Part shown: positions 49,217-57,284 of the stretch, in pieces | Numbering within the stretch: position 1 is the first letter of the stretch | Layout of the letters: each line of letters starts with the position of its first letter | Source of the DNA: Diospyros lotus | Lineage: Eukaryota > Streptophyta > Magnoliopsida > Ericales > Ebenaceae | Assembly: GCF_014633365.1 (NCBI RefSeq) | Contig: NC_068346.1 | Span: forward strand, 37,883,191 to 37,947,190 | Reading direction: 5' to 3' | DNA: 64,000 bases | Notes under the pieces: model-generated | What the model saw: only the letters and a program-made list of their open reading frames with translations | Database searches by the model: none | Told to the model about the DNA's origin: nothing | Made by a program: the position numbers and the translations under genes

Positions 49217-50768
49217 TCATGAAGACTAAAATAATAACCTACAACTTTAACTATGCAAAACTCTGCCAGTAGCATGAAGCATCTTTTGCATGTATGCACT
49301 CAGTGCAATTCAGACATGTCAAAAAGAAGAGATAGAAGTTCCAAGTACTGAATATGCTTACAGGGCTAGCTTTGATGTATTTGAAGGCTGGGATAATCAA
49401 AACGGTCACCGCTAATAATGTCAAAGTATCCAATCCTAAATCATTAATGACATCAACAGCACTGCCAACATCAAGCGCTGCACACACCAGGAATCTCTCC
49501 CTTGGAGCCTGCCTATGATTGCAGAAGTAAAAGCCTCTTTCACTGGAAACTAAAGGAGATAATAACAGTCTGCTGTATGAGAGTTTAGCAGTAAATGGAA
49601 AGCAGCGTCTGATCCCATGACATAAGGACACCGATTGCAAAACCACTTGCCGGTCACATGACAAAGAGAAAAAATGTTGAGACAGGCATGAAAATGCCCG
49701 AGGATCAGCCCTTGTACTGACCATCTGGTTGAGACCACCATATCCCTAAATGAAAACAAACATATATACAGATTAACATCCTGGCCATGATTTACATCTA
49801 AGATTACAGTGGAGAGTATCACAGAAATGCATTTTCAATAAATATTTTCCTATGGTCCTTTGTCAGAGTGAATAATATCATAAATATAAAATAAACAGTC
49901 TAGACTGAGTATCCAATAACCTATATATCTAATTGACACTACAAAAGACTTTTCGCCAGGAACGTTAGATTAGAGAAGCATAGAACGGTCTTTGATCAGC
50001 TTTCTGCAGGATGGTTTTGCCTTTGCAGGAAAATTTTGCACTCGAAAAGAAAGACACCCATAAAGTGTCAATCTAAGGTTGCGCATTCATGAAGACTTTT
50101 TGATAAGTTTGTACGCGTCTAATAGTATTAAAAAAACATATCTGAGATAAATTAGGATTCGGTAATGATGTTTCAAGCAAGTAAAAACAAATATGGTTGG
50201 AACGACAAGAGTTGGTAAGCTTTGCCACATCTGTACATCAATTTTCTACTTGGGATAGAATCTAGACACAGTTCTTTAGACAAGTCAGAAATTTGAACCA
50301 TGTAAAAATATAGGATAAAATGACGCAATTAACATCAAGAAAATATGGCAACCCAAGCTAGTAACAAGATGGTTCGGAGGAGAAAATTCCAACACAACAT
50401 CAACGCGTAATTCTTTCTGAATAATGCAGCATCAAAATTAAACACTCCAAAAATTAAAGCCCATAATTTGCTTCCGAAAAGTTAACCGACAAAAAACTGG
50501 ACAAGAAGAAGAACTCAGACAAATGTTCCACCGTATTTTTGGTGAAAAAGGAAAGAAAATTAAAATTTCTTCTGAATGATTTTTTTTTTCGGGGGACCCA
50601 GAAATGAATAGTGTTTGCATGTTAGAGCTTGGGGGGATTGCCTTTCTTTTCTAGCATTCTGATGAACCAAACAAAAGGAAAAGGCGTGGTTTATGAGAAA
50701 GAAGTTGAAGTTTATACCTCAGGGCGGAGGCGAGTAGCAAGAGAGTCCAACATAGCGAAGGCGTTCAT
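25124..50768 (-). CDS. KEA3: KEA3, thylakoid K+/H+ antiporter with a KTN (RCK) regulatory domain
   Basis: Nineteen exons give 820 residues: 50718-50768, 49362-49745, 48535-48636, 42810-42890, 40601-40702, 39902-39979, 39642-39710, 39433-39483, 36722-36835, 36537-36638, 36305-36439, 34002-34183, 33767-33902, 33286-33357, 33104-33205, 26884-27045, 26443-26532, 25943-26104, 25124-25411. All borders are GT-AG and in phase. Residues 1 to ~105 form a Ser/Arg-rich plastid transit region. The CPA2 exchanger core spans about 115-525 (SPILGFFFAGVVLNQFG, FEMGLELSLARLKALAKFAF, LLLQDIAVVPLLVILPVLE, LGAFLAGALLAETNFRTQIE, SQGGEFGFVVFSLA). The Rossmann-type KTN domain starts with GFGQMG at 547-552, and the C-terminal tail is acidic. 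KEA3 exports H+ from the thylakoid lumen in exchange for K+ and speeds relaxation of photoprotective quenching; the KTN domain regulates it. Arabidopsis KEA3 is ~776 residues, so the length fits. Exon 1 (17 codons) is the least certain. Introns 3 and 15 hold copia elements. Confidence 0.95.
27873..28181 (-). repeat. 3' LTR of the intron 15 copia element
   Basis: 309 bp, TGTTGAAATATTC...TTCTCAACA on the minus strand, preceded by the polypurine tract at 28182-28199. Confidence 0.95.
28182..28199 (-). other. Polypurine tract of the intron 15 copia element
   Basis: The minus strand ends CTTGAGGGGGAG immediately before the 3' LTR. Confidence 0.85.
28325..31210 (-). pseudogene. Copia pol: integrase, reverse transcriptase, RNase H
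   Basis: In order: HLRLGH...CDVC zinc finger, integrase core with HSDVWGPS, FRTDNA and the Glu of NGVTERK, then the RT with RLVAKGYTQSYGIDYLETFAP, NAFLHGDLEEEV and YVDDIVV, then RNase H with SSAEAEFRAMA. The main open stretch (28661-31210, 849 codons) is in a different frame from gag, so an indel lies between about 31035 and 31176. A TAA at 28663-28661 separates RT from the RNase H stretch (28325-28654), which is otherwise in frame. All catalytic residues are visible, but the copy cannot make one polyprotein. Confidence 0.9.
31176..32597 (-). CDS. Copia gag and protease ORF (473 residues)
   Basis: ATG at 32597. The N-terminal UBN2/DUF4219-type gag starts with a LDGRNFLQWSQLIKTLRKG block near residues 40-58. 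The CCHC zinc knuckle CTFCNKPRHTKETC is near residue 265. The aspartic protease site WILDSGATNHM lies near residue 385. The frame ends at TAG 31178-31176, inside a segment where copia polyproteins normally read through, so this is a broken gag-pol rather than a natural gag end. Its start is well supported. Confidence 0.85.
   Translation of the reverse strand: MSETSTNPLSSPTIITGENTAVDQPSPLMGELPSIHQSYRLDGRNFLQWSQLIKTLRKGRGKSTHLTGNPPPETDLGFSAWDVEDSRIMSWLWSTIQLDISRNFMFLSTARAVWETVYQTYSKAKDASVIFDVKTKINGSKQGQLTITEYYNLMLGLWLELDQYQAIKMVCLADTTTLNQILERDWIVEFLAGLNPEFDQVRVQILGKDKLPSLNEVFAIVRSEENRRGAMLGGSNMEGSALLSNNRSWKQSTNRNKSGREGQWCTFCNKPRHTKETCFKLHGKEAILNKLGGFKNIRTQGPPQNYPQSYLSNKEQEGEAEKEERPSVGTGMDFSQLNKEEVYKLKEFLKTIQDGGGSCSMAQQGKQISFTHSLASKTGRNNTWILDSGATNHMTPNFQFFDTYEPFTSSKQITIADGTTIPIKGKGKVIFGPNLSINPVLYVPNLTLSLISIKQLTQDLNCNAVFSPYVCKF
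32767..32778 (-). other. Primer-binding site of the intron 15 copia element
   Basis: Minus strand TGGTATCAGAGC, directly adjacent to the LTR; initiator tRNA-Met type. Confidence 0.95.
32779..33086 (-). repeat. 5' LTR of the intron 15 copia element
   Basis: 308 bp, nearly identical to the 3' LTR. It abuts the PBS directly and is the closest element edge to KEA3 exon 15. Confidence 0.95.
34184..36304. other. KEA3 intron 11, no recognised feature
   Basis: 2.1 kb of AT-rich intron with a short (GA)n tract near 34955-34972. Parts of 35625-35660 and 35835-35890 are near-duplicates ('ttaactttatcttttatatt'), suggesting a small ancient duplication. Confidence 0.5.
36836..39432. other. KEA3 intron 8
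   Basis: 2.6 kb. It holds a purine-rich tract (listed separately). An open minus-strand stretch at about 38620-39003 encodes no domain I recognise. Nothing else supported. Confidence 0.5.
37070..37735 (+). repeat. Purine-rich (GAA/GGA)n low-complexity tract
   Basis: The plus strand is dominated by A and G with repeated gaagaagaag units (for example 37206-37223, 37618-37640 and 37678-37700). On the KEA3 sense strand this is a polypyrimidine stretch within intron 8. Confidence 0.85.
40703..42809. other. KEA3 intron 4
   Basis: 2.1 kb. It contains the RTE-type LINE remnant at 42075-42424; no other feature recognised. Confidence 0.5.
42075..42424 (-). mobile_element. RTE-type LINE remnant
   Basis: The minus strand carries MKMLRRMCGHKRKDEVRNE...RLRLLGHAQRKP and then the 3' end 'catggtgggattaaggctt'. 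It is the same family as the remnants at 6422 and 14905, in KEA3 intron 4 and non-functional. Confidence 0.75.
43609..43810 (-). repeat. 3' LTR of the intron 3 copia element
   Basis: 202 bp, followed at 43811-43829 by a polypurine tract (plus-strand ctccccctcaaattgg). Confidence 0.9.
43818..46182 (-). pseudogene. Copia pol remnant: C-terminal integrase, RT, RNase H
   Basis: From 46182 down: the end of the integrase core (LINRVPSKVL) and its C-terminal part (FDPKALKCVFLGYSSTQKGYKCY), the RT (KARLVAQCFTQTYGIDYGETFAPVA, YVDDMVIIGDD), and RNase H (AEAEYRVIAQGTCELMWI). It is broken by TAG 45036-45034 and other stops and frame changes (for example near 44500 and 44180). The N-terminal integrase and protease are absent. 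Two adjacent ~60 bp blocks at about 45780-45870 are near-identical, a local duplication. Confidence 0.88.
46184..47525 (+). pseudogene. Inverted copia leader and gag block
   Basis: The plus strand begins with a C/G-rich leader-like stretch (46184-46680). Gag follows: LNGSNFREWYQSILLVIKG near 46826-46890, IWEVENSIVMAWLINSM near 46950-47010, and a decayed end (EVFVEVRREETRK near 47365-47405) cut off just before the expected zinc knuckle. Stops and a frame change are present. It runs opposite to the pol, LTRs, PBS and PPT of the same element. Confidence 0.85.
47751..47951 (-). repeat. 5' LTR of the intron 3 copia element
   Basis: 201 bp, abutting the PBS TGGTATCAAAGC (minus strand, 47750 to 47739). 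Confidence 0.9.
48781..48900. repeat. 60 bp tandem duplication in KEA3 intron 2
   Basis: 48781-48840 and 48841-48900 match except at a few positions near the unit ends. No function apparent. Confidence 0.9.
49164..49218. repeat. (CT)n(CA)n compound microsatellite
   Basis: About 17 CT units followed by about 10 CA units, in KEA3 intron 2, 144 nt from the exon 2 donor. Confidence 0.95.
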
Positions 50769-51746
50769 GAAGCAAGAACAAGTGGAATGGAAATGCAAAA
50801 ACGCATTTGGGTTCTTCTCAAAACCTGACAAAGATCGATTGCTGCTGCTGATTGGCAGAATTTAAATATAGATAGATTTGAGTTTTGGACTGCAAGGGCG
50901 AGGGCGAGGGTATCTAAAGGCGAGGAGCCTTCACCCCAGGTTGAAGTAGTGTTACCGCCCTGCAAGAGAGTTAGACCTTTCAGATAGAGAAGCCAGAGGG
51001 ACGCGTTTGTGGCCATTAGATTAGAAAGAAGAAGCCAACCTCCTCCAGCAACGAGAAGGCCAGTGGACGATCCACAATCACAATTCCTCCCTCTCTCACA
51101 AAACAAAAGATCCCTGATTTTTCTTCCTATTAACTGCTTACGTGGCGGGTCATTGGTTAACTATTACCAGATGGTTGAAGTAACGGTTTAATTTTTAAAT
51201 TTGAGTATCAGTCACAATTTCACTAAATTTAAATAATTTGACGATTGTTTTTGAGAAACTATGGTGGTAGTTGAGTTGCCCAAGCCGGCGTCCACCACTA
51301 CCAACGTGGGGTTGCAGGGGGCTTAGTTTATTAATATTTAGTAAACAAAATAGAAAGAAAAAGAAACAGTAATATTTAGTAATAAATTAATTCATTAATA
51401 TTCTTTGCATTAAAATGTTATTATCATTACATTAATTTAACAAAATATGGCCACCTTGCGAGTTCCAACCGAACTCTGTGTAACTGATAAAACTTTCTGA
51501 AAATTTGAAAGAAAAACAAACAGACAAGTGAAGTTGAAATATAAAATAGAACCAAGCTTGAATAATCAAGCATCACCCACGAGACGACACAAGTAAAGAA
51601 CCATTCGCAGAACAGAAGTAGGAAGAAGTATTATGGGTCTTGCCTGTTGTCAGCAAAAATGGTAATAATACAAGAAAGGCAACCATTACAACTAGGAGAG
51701 AGGAGCTATGTATATATGTTACAGATGGATAGTTCAGCTAGTTTAG
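50769..51746. other. KEA3 5' flank and MSRB2 3' flank
   Basis: On the minus strand a TATA-like 'tatatttaaat' lies about 95-105 nt upstream of the KEA3 ATG and could be its core promoter. The rest is AT-rich with a GC-richer patch at 51280-51320. No gene recognised. Confidence 0.45.
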
Positions 51747-54700
51747 TTAATTAGAAGAAACAGAGGGCGGAGAATCAACTTCAGCTTCCGCAGTAGCAGG
51801 AATAAACTTGAGCGAGATGCTATTCACACAGTGGCGTTCATCTGTGGGTGTACGAAAGCCTTCGCCCTTAAATACATGGCCAAGATGTCCCCCGCAAGCG
51901 GCGCATGTGATTTCAGTCCGCATCCCATCAGGGTCCGGCTGAGCCAACACAAAACAACATACAAAATTCATTTGACTTTTAACAGCTGACTGGATAGTCG
52001 ACTTCTAATGAAGGAAATAAACATCATCATGATTCATGGGAAAAGGAAGCAGCAACATCCCTCACATTGCGATTTATGGCTCCTGGAAGACCCTCGTAGA
52101 AAGCTGGCCAGCCACACCCGGAGTTAAATTTAGTTGTGGACCTATACAGAGGAGTTCCACATCCAGCGCAGCTATATATTCCCCCTTCGAAGAACTTGTC
52201 ATACTTCCCAGTGCCCGGATACCTGCACACACACATGATAGGCATGCATCCATATATATTGCACAAACAGTGATGTGACATAGTTAATACCAACTATATG
52301 TCGCCCAAGAAAACAAGTTTCTGAAAAATCACAGGGACAACATCCCCAGAGATCTTCCATTATTACAACAGGACCTCAGTTTCCATTCAAAACCAAACAG
52401 TTATACGCAAGTAACACAACTGCCAGCCAGAGACGATATAATCCATTTAATTGTGGCAAGGTAGGTGCTGGCAGTGAAAATGTAATCATCTAGTTGACAA
52501 CTCTGAACAAAAATGGAGGCAGCCAAATTTGTTCCATCACTATTGCAATAGCCAGTAGTCAACAGCACAAGGCCCAAACATGACGATATTTGTTTGGTTC
52601 AGTCACTGAAAGCTACAATAATTGGCCCATTAAAAAGTCAATTGGAGTAAAACAACACAATATCAGGAAGAAAGAGGCACTGGCCAAAAAGGAAAAAAAC
52701 AAAATGAAATGCGGAAATGCAGCATCAGATAACAATCTCAAAGATATCTTGCCCGTCCAAAATTTCAGGCACCATATCCGGACGCTTCCCAAATAAAATT
52801 GGTGGAAGCTGAGCTGAATGGCTTGCGCAAAAAGGGGGGGAACTGTGGTATTAACGGGCCAACACCACTGGCTGAAGTATGGGGATCGAAGTAAGTACCA
52901 AGTATTTTCATTAAAAAGCTACAAACAATCACATGCGGAAGCTGATATCAGGTATTTTTTTTATCATCAAGGTAGATGGCAGACAAGTCACGGCCAAATT
53001 GGCGCAGTATTCCTAAACATTTTGGCCATTAATTCTTTACATTCGGGCAGCATGATATGGAACCGGTGATAGATGCAATTGAGCCAAAGGTCCCCGCCCA
53101 AATGAACAATCGCCTGCAGCTCCCATTCAGGAGAGAAGTTCAACTTGCTTTACAGCAAATGCATCCGAACAAAGCTCCGGGACCAGATGGGTTTTCAGTA
53201 CTTTTCTTTCAGAAATTCTGGAATGTGGTGGGTTCGGAGGTTTAACGCAAAAATTCTGGGTATTTGAATGATGGGGATAACATTGAGGATACAAATAAGA
53301 CTTTCATAGTATTAATCCCAAAGTAGAAGCAGGCTAAATGCACTGGTGATTATCGCCGTATCAGTCTTTGCAACGATGTGTATAAGTTGGTGACCAAGGT
53401 GTTGGCAAACCTATTAAAGCAGATTCTGCCACACATTATTTCACCATTCTGAAGTGCGTTTGTGTCCGGGAGATTAATATCAGGTAATTACATTGTTGCT
53501 TTTGAGGCACATTATTTGAAGAAACCAACGCGGTTCTGGTTGAGGGACAATGGCGCTCAAATTAGATATGAGCAAGGCCTATGATAGGGTGGAGTGAGAT
53601 TTTATATGGCATCCCATGATCGGGTTTGGTTTCGATGATGGTTTTATTGGATTGGTTACGAGGTGTATTTCAACTGTGAACTTCTGGATACTGAACTCCA
53701 TCTAGAGGACTCTGTCGGGGATGCCCCCTCTCTCTTACCTGTTTATTATCAGCTCAGAGGCCCTGTCTGTTTTATTATCAGCTCAGAGGGCTGAAGCTAT
53801 TGCCTCTACCTCCAAGCATCTCCCATTTATTCTTTGCTGACGATAGTTTGTTGTTTGCAAGCATGGATGAACTCAATGTTTCTAGCCTCGAGCAAACGCT
53901 TTCCAATTTATGTCGCCCCTGGACAGGTGATCAATTTTGACAAGTCCTCAGTTTATTTTAGCCGGAAGACTTCAGTGCAAAAGCTCAAAATTATTCAAGA
54001 TCGGTTCCAAATCAAAGATATAGAGATGAATGGCGCTACTATCTTGGTTTGCCCACTTTCATTGGCAAGTCGAAAAAGAGAGTTTTCAATGATGTAAAAG
54101 ACAAGGTAATCGAAGCTTATTTCCAGGTGGAACGAGAAGTTGCTATGGAAGGAAGTGTTAATCAAAGCAGTGGCCCAAGCAATCCCCACATACATAATGT
54201 CTCACTCCTACTCTCAAGCTTCCTATGGACATTTTGCTGATTCAATTTGTGATGTTCTGGGACAAGTTAGAGGCACTGCCGTGATGCATATTCGGAAGGA
54301 GGGCAACAAGTTAGCACATTTCTTTGCCCAGTTAGGATCATCTTTGATTGTTTCTCAGACATGGTGAGCTGATTTCCCACCATCTGTGTTTCTTTAGTTA
54401 CTGATAATTTTGAGTTATTGCAAGTTCTGTTTATTTGATTGAAAAAAAAAAAAAGAGATATCTTGCCCATCCAAGAGATTATTATATCAAGTTATGGAAT
54501 AAGGTTGAGTAAGAAACGATCTACAACCATGAAAGCTGGATCATCGAAACACCAACAGTTAAATCATAGATATCTTTTAAATGGTCATGTCATTCTCGGA
54601 GGAAAAACTGGACAATAACAAATGGGTTTCACCAATTTTTGGAAGAACATCAATGACAATTAGTAAGCCAAGATGACCGAGGGTGAACTTCCAACACTCA

Positions 54701-55123
54701 CCCAATTAAAACTGAGCCGACATCGACCACCAGATACGAGTACAAAACACAGATCAATTCAATCAAAGGCCACTATAGCTGAAACAGGGAAATATATTAT
54801 ACAGTATAGCATTTCACATATGTGATAAGAGTACCGTACTCTGTTCCTTTCTGCCTGAGAATCCGAAACTGCTGGGGCGACAGAATGGCCCGCCACTCCT
54901 CCTCTGATCTCCGAAGGGAACCAGGTGCAGCCGCCATGGCTACAAGACTGCGTCGGAAGCCTCTCTTGCTCTGGTAACACACCGAGACGAACCTAGACGA
55001 AGAAAGCCCGAGTTGCGTCCTCTTGGACAATGATTTCGTTTGTAATGTAGAGAGAGGGATGAGATTGAAAATTGGGGTTCTGGAGGAAGAAAATGGGGAG
55101 ATTTTGAGAATCGGAGATCCCAT
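51747..55123 (-). CDS. MSRB2: Plastidial methionine-(R)-sulfoxide reductase B, MSRB2 type
   Basis: Three exons, 54840-55123, 52066-52222 and 51747-51938, give 210 residues. The enzyme reduces methionine-R-sulfoxide in proteins back to methionine. Residues 1 to ~65 are rich in Ser, Arg, Pro and Leu, like a plastid transit peptide. The SelR domain covers about 72-200: [22 protein letters not shown], two zinc-binding CxxC pairs (113/116 and 159/162), SGCGWPAF, and the catalytic Cys184 in [11 protein letters not shown]. The ATG at 55123 was chosen because the longer open frame upstream starts only with GTG. Phases agree at both introns (donors gtacgg and gtgagg). Intron 1 is 2.6 kb and carries a LINE copy. 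The CxxC pairs and the sequence around the active Cys match the MSRB2 rather than the MSRB1 subgroup, from memory. Confidence 0.93.
52761..54455 (+). mobile_element. L1-type LINE copy with 19 bp target duplication, internally deleted
   Basis: The duplications agatatcttgcccRtccaa lie at 52742-52760 and 54456-54474 with one mismatch. The copy ends in an A-tract (54442-54454). The plus strand shows [12 protein letters not shown], then RT pieces ([21 protein letters not shown] near 53160, FADDSLLF near 53840, [11 protein letters not shown] near 54055, [20 protein letters not shown] near 54140). It then jumps to the end of the C-terminal RNase H-like domain ([15 protein letters not shown] near 54280). 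Many frameshifts and stops. It is 5'-truncated and antisense to MSRB2. Confidence 0.9.
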
Positions 55124-55668
55124 CAGAATCGGATGACAGAGGATTGGGGTAGGGGAGAGAAATTGAAGCGAGGAGAAGAGCCAAGGAGGTGTAGTTGTGT
55201 CGTCTTGCGGTTCACCCACCGACTTCTTATCAATTATCACGCCAGGACATCAAAGTAATTAGGAAGGAAAATGATACATATATTCATATTAAGTAGAAAA
55301 TTATATCACACGATAGATTTGATTAACATATAACCTGACAAAAACATTTTTCTTATTTTCTGTCATTTTTATGTATTAGTCATTTTTAAATATATTTGAA
55401 ATTAAAAGCCCCAAACAACAATATGCATGCAACATAGTCATAATGTTATCGTCTTTAGCTGTAAGCTTAAAGATAAAAATTTTGAATTGGTTTTGTACAA
55501 TATGCACATCAATAGGATTATGATGATGGTAATACATTTTCTAACTAACTACAAGAGGTATAAATTATATCACGTGAAGGAAGAAGATACCCAAATCCAA
55601 ACGAGAATAAGACTTCTTGAAGAGGAGATCTCCAATATTACAAGAAAAGAAAAAAACAAATTTCTTGT
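55124..55668. other. MSRB2 5' flank
   Basis: 545 bp up to the stop of the next gene. AT-rich after about 55250. No certain promoter element. Confidence 0.45.
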
Positions 55669-56247
55669 TTATTTGTTTGTTGGAAATGGAAATCCCATAA
55701 TTTTCTTCAAAGCAGGAAACATAAAAATTGAGGGGAATGGAGGTGGAGGAGGTCCAGGAGGAGGAGGGTGGTTGTTGTCAGCCGCCAGGTGTTGTTCAAC
55801 CATTTCTTTAACAGAGGTGGCAGACAAGGGATGGAAATTAGCACCCCACTCTGAAACGAACCCTCTAACAGAAGCCCATTTGTGGTCGTCATCCATCGTG
55901 TTCCATTTCTTCTTCAGTTGCTCTGGTGTCAAGCCAAGGTGCTGGCACAGCTCTGTGAACAATAGCTCTCTGCTCTTCTTCATGGCCTCCTCCCTCTGCA
56001 ACACGTGGGCGTTTATCTTCTGCACTTCTGTGGCCAAATCTGACACCAGCTCTGCGTCGCTGCTTTTGGTGCATGAGATTTGGGGCTTGGCTGAGGCTGA
56101 GGATGAGGTCGAGGCCGTGCGAAAGAGATGGGATTGGGGGGTCATGGAAGAAGGGAGGGGACGACATTGCAAATTTGTGGTTGTGGGGTTATGGAGGATT
56201 TTCAAACTCGGGTAGAGAAGATGAATTCCATTTCCACCCAGAGCCAT
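55669..56247 (-). CDS. Uncharacterised single-exon protein, probably plastid-targeted
   Basis: 192 residues from ATG 56247. I do not recognise a named family. The first ~55 residues are rich in Ser, Thr, Pro and Arg and nearly free of acidic residues, like a transit peptide. Residues ~65-155 form a charged, helix-prone core (SDLATEVQKINAHVLQREEA, LFTELCQHLGLTPEQLKKKW, FVSEWGANFHPLSATSVKEM). A proline run (HPPPPGPPPPPFP) and a short hydrophobic C-terminus (FMFPALKKIMGFPFP) follow. Codon structure and an intact frame opposite GA-rich sequence argue for a real gene. The plus-strand ORF across the same region (55427-56215) is its shadow. No intron is evident. Confidence 0.75.
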   Translation of the reverse strand: MALGGNGIHLLYPSLKILHNPTTTNLQCRPLPSSMTPQSHLFRTASTSSSASAKPQISCTKSSDAELVSDLATEVQKINAHVLQREEAMKKSRELLFTELCQHLGLTPEQLKKKWNTMDDDHKWASVRGFVSEWGANFHPLSATSVKEMVEQHLAADNNHPPPPGPPPPPFPSIFMFPALKKIMGFPFPTNK

Positions 56248-57284
56248 ACTTCTTCAGGTTTGTTCTAGGAGAAATTGAGGTTTTGATCTTCGTTGGGGAG
56301 AACCGAGGAAACGCCAAAATGATCTTGTAAACTTAGGCTGAGCTAGGGTTTCCTTCTCCTCGATGGCTCCTTTTTCGCCACATGTGAGGGCGTCAGGTTG
56401 TGATTACTGGCTTGGCCCAGTCTTTTCTTTGTTTTACAAAACCGAAGCTTTCCATTTCCCAACAAAAACAGAATCTGTCATCTTGTATAATTTGTGTTCC
56501 TATTTATTTAAAAAAATAAAAAGCTAACAAAACAAAACAAATAAAAACAGCAAACTTTATTTGGAAAAACATGCTATACTAACGAGGGCAATTCAAGTAC
56601 TAATACCAAACAGGCAGTGGATGCTTGCATTGCCATGGACGGATTGAGTCGGCCCACAACTAGCTATATATATTATGTATGCGTGTATGTATATTATAGA
56701 AAATTGAATTTGAAGCAAGTAAATAATAACAACAGTTGAAGGATCCCTTCAATCCATCGGAGTTGTTGAAGCACCGGACAAGACAATGGTAGTAGGATAT
56801 ATCTGGATGCTTCTTATTAATTGCTGCTGGGTCCCGCATAGTTGTCTCCCTCTTGACAGATTAAGAATTAAAATTTCCGAGTACGATACTCATGGAAAAA
56901 CATATATCAGAAAACTTGAAAATAAATAAGTAACAACCAAACGTTTTCTAAATGTTACACAATTCAAATCTCTTAATCATTTCTGTATCAGCAGCTGATC
57001 TTCCACCACATTAATGTTCTGTTGCCGCCTTAGACAGGAAAATTGAAGGGGGGGGGGGGATCATCCGGGCCTTACATTGTCACAGACCGACCACACGAAG
57101 CTCCCTCCCCCAAGTGGCACACCTCAAATCACAGACTTTGCACAGTGCGCAAGGCAATCTGAACTCATGGCAATGGCAACTTGCTCTCTACAGATTTGTG
57201 CAATGGCAAAAACTGCGGATGAACACTCCTGCACTAATTTGCAAAAGGGAAATCCCTCCTCTGACATCATCAAGCATTTCCAAG
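56248..57284. other. Intergenic region upstream of the single-exon gene
   Basis: About 1 kb with a G-run at 57049-57059 and AT-rich stretches. The proximal 100-150 bp probably include the 5' UTR and promoter of the 192-residue gene. Nothing else recognised. Confidence 0.45.

Noticed and set aside
55124..55240. Longer MSRB2 N-terminus
   Set aside because: The extension begins with GTG, which is not a normal nuclear start codon; ATG at 55123 gives a good transit-peptide-like start.
55427..56215. 262-codon plus-strand ORF
   Set aside because: It is the antisense shadow of the 192-residue minus-strand gene, and its upstream part is AT-rich non-coding sequence.
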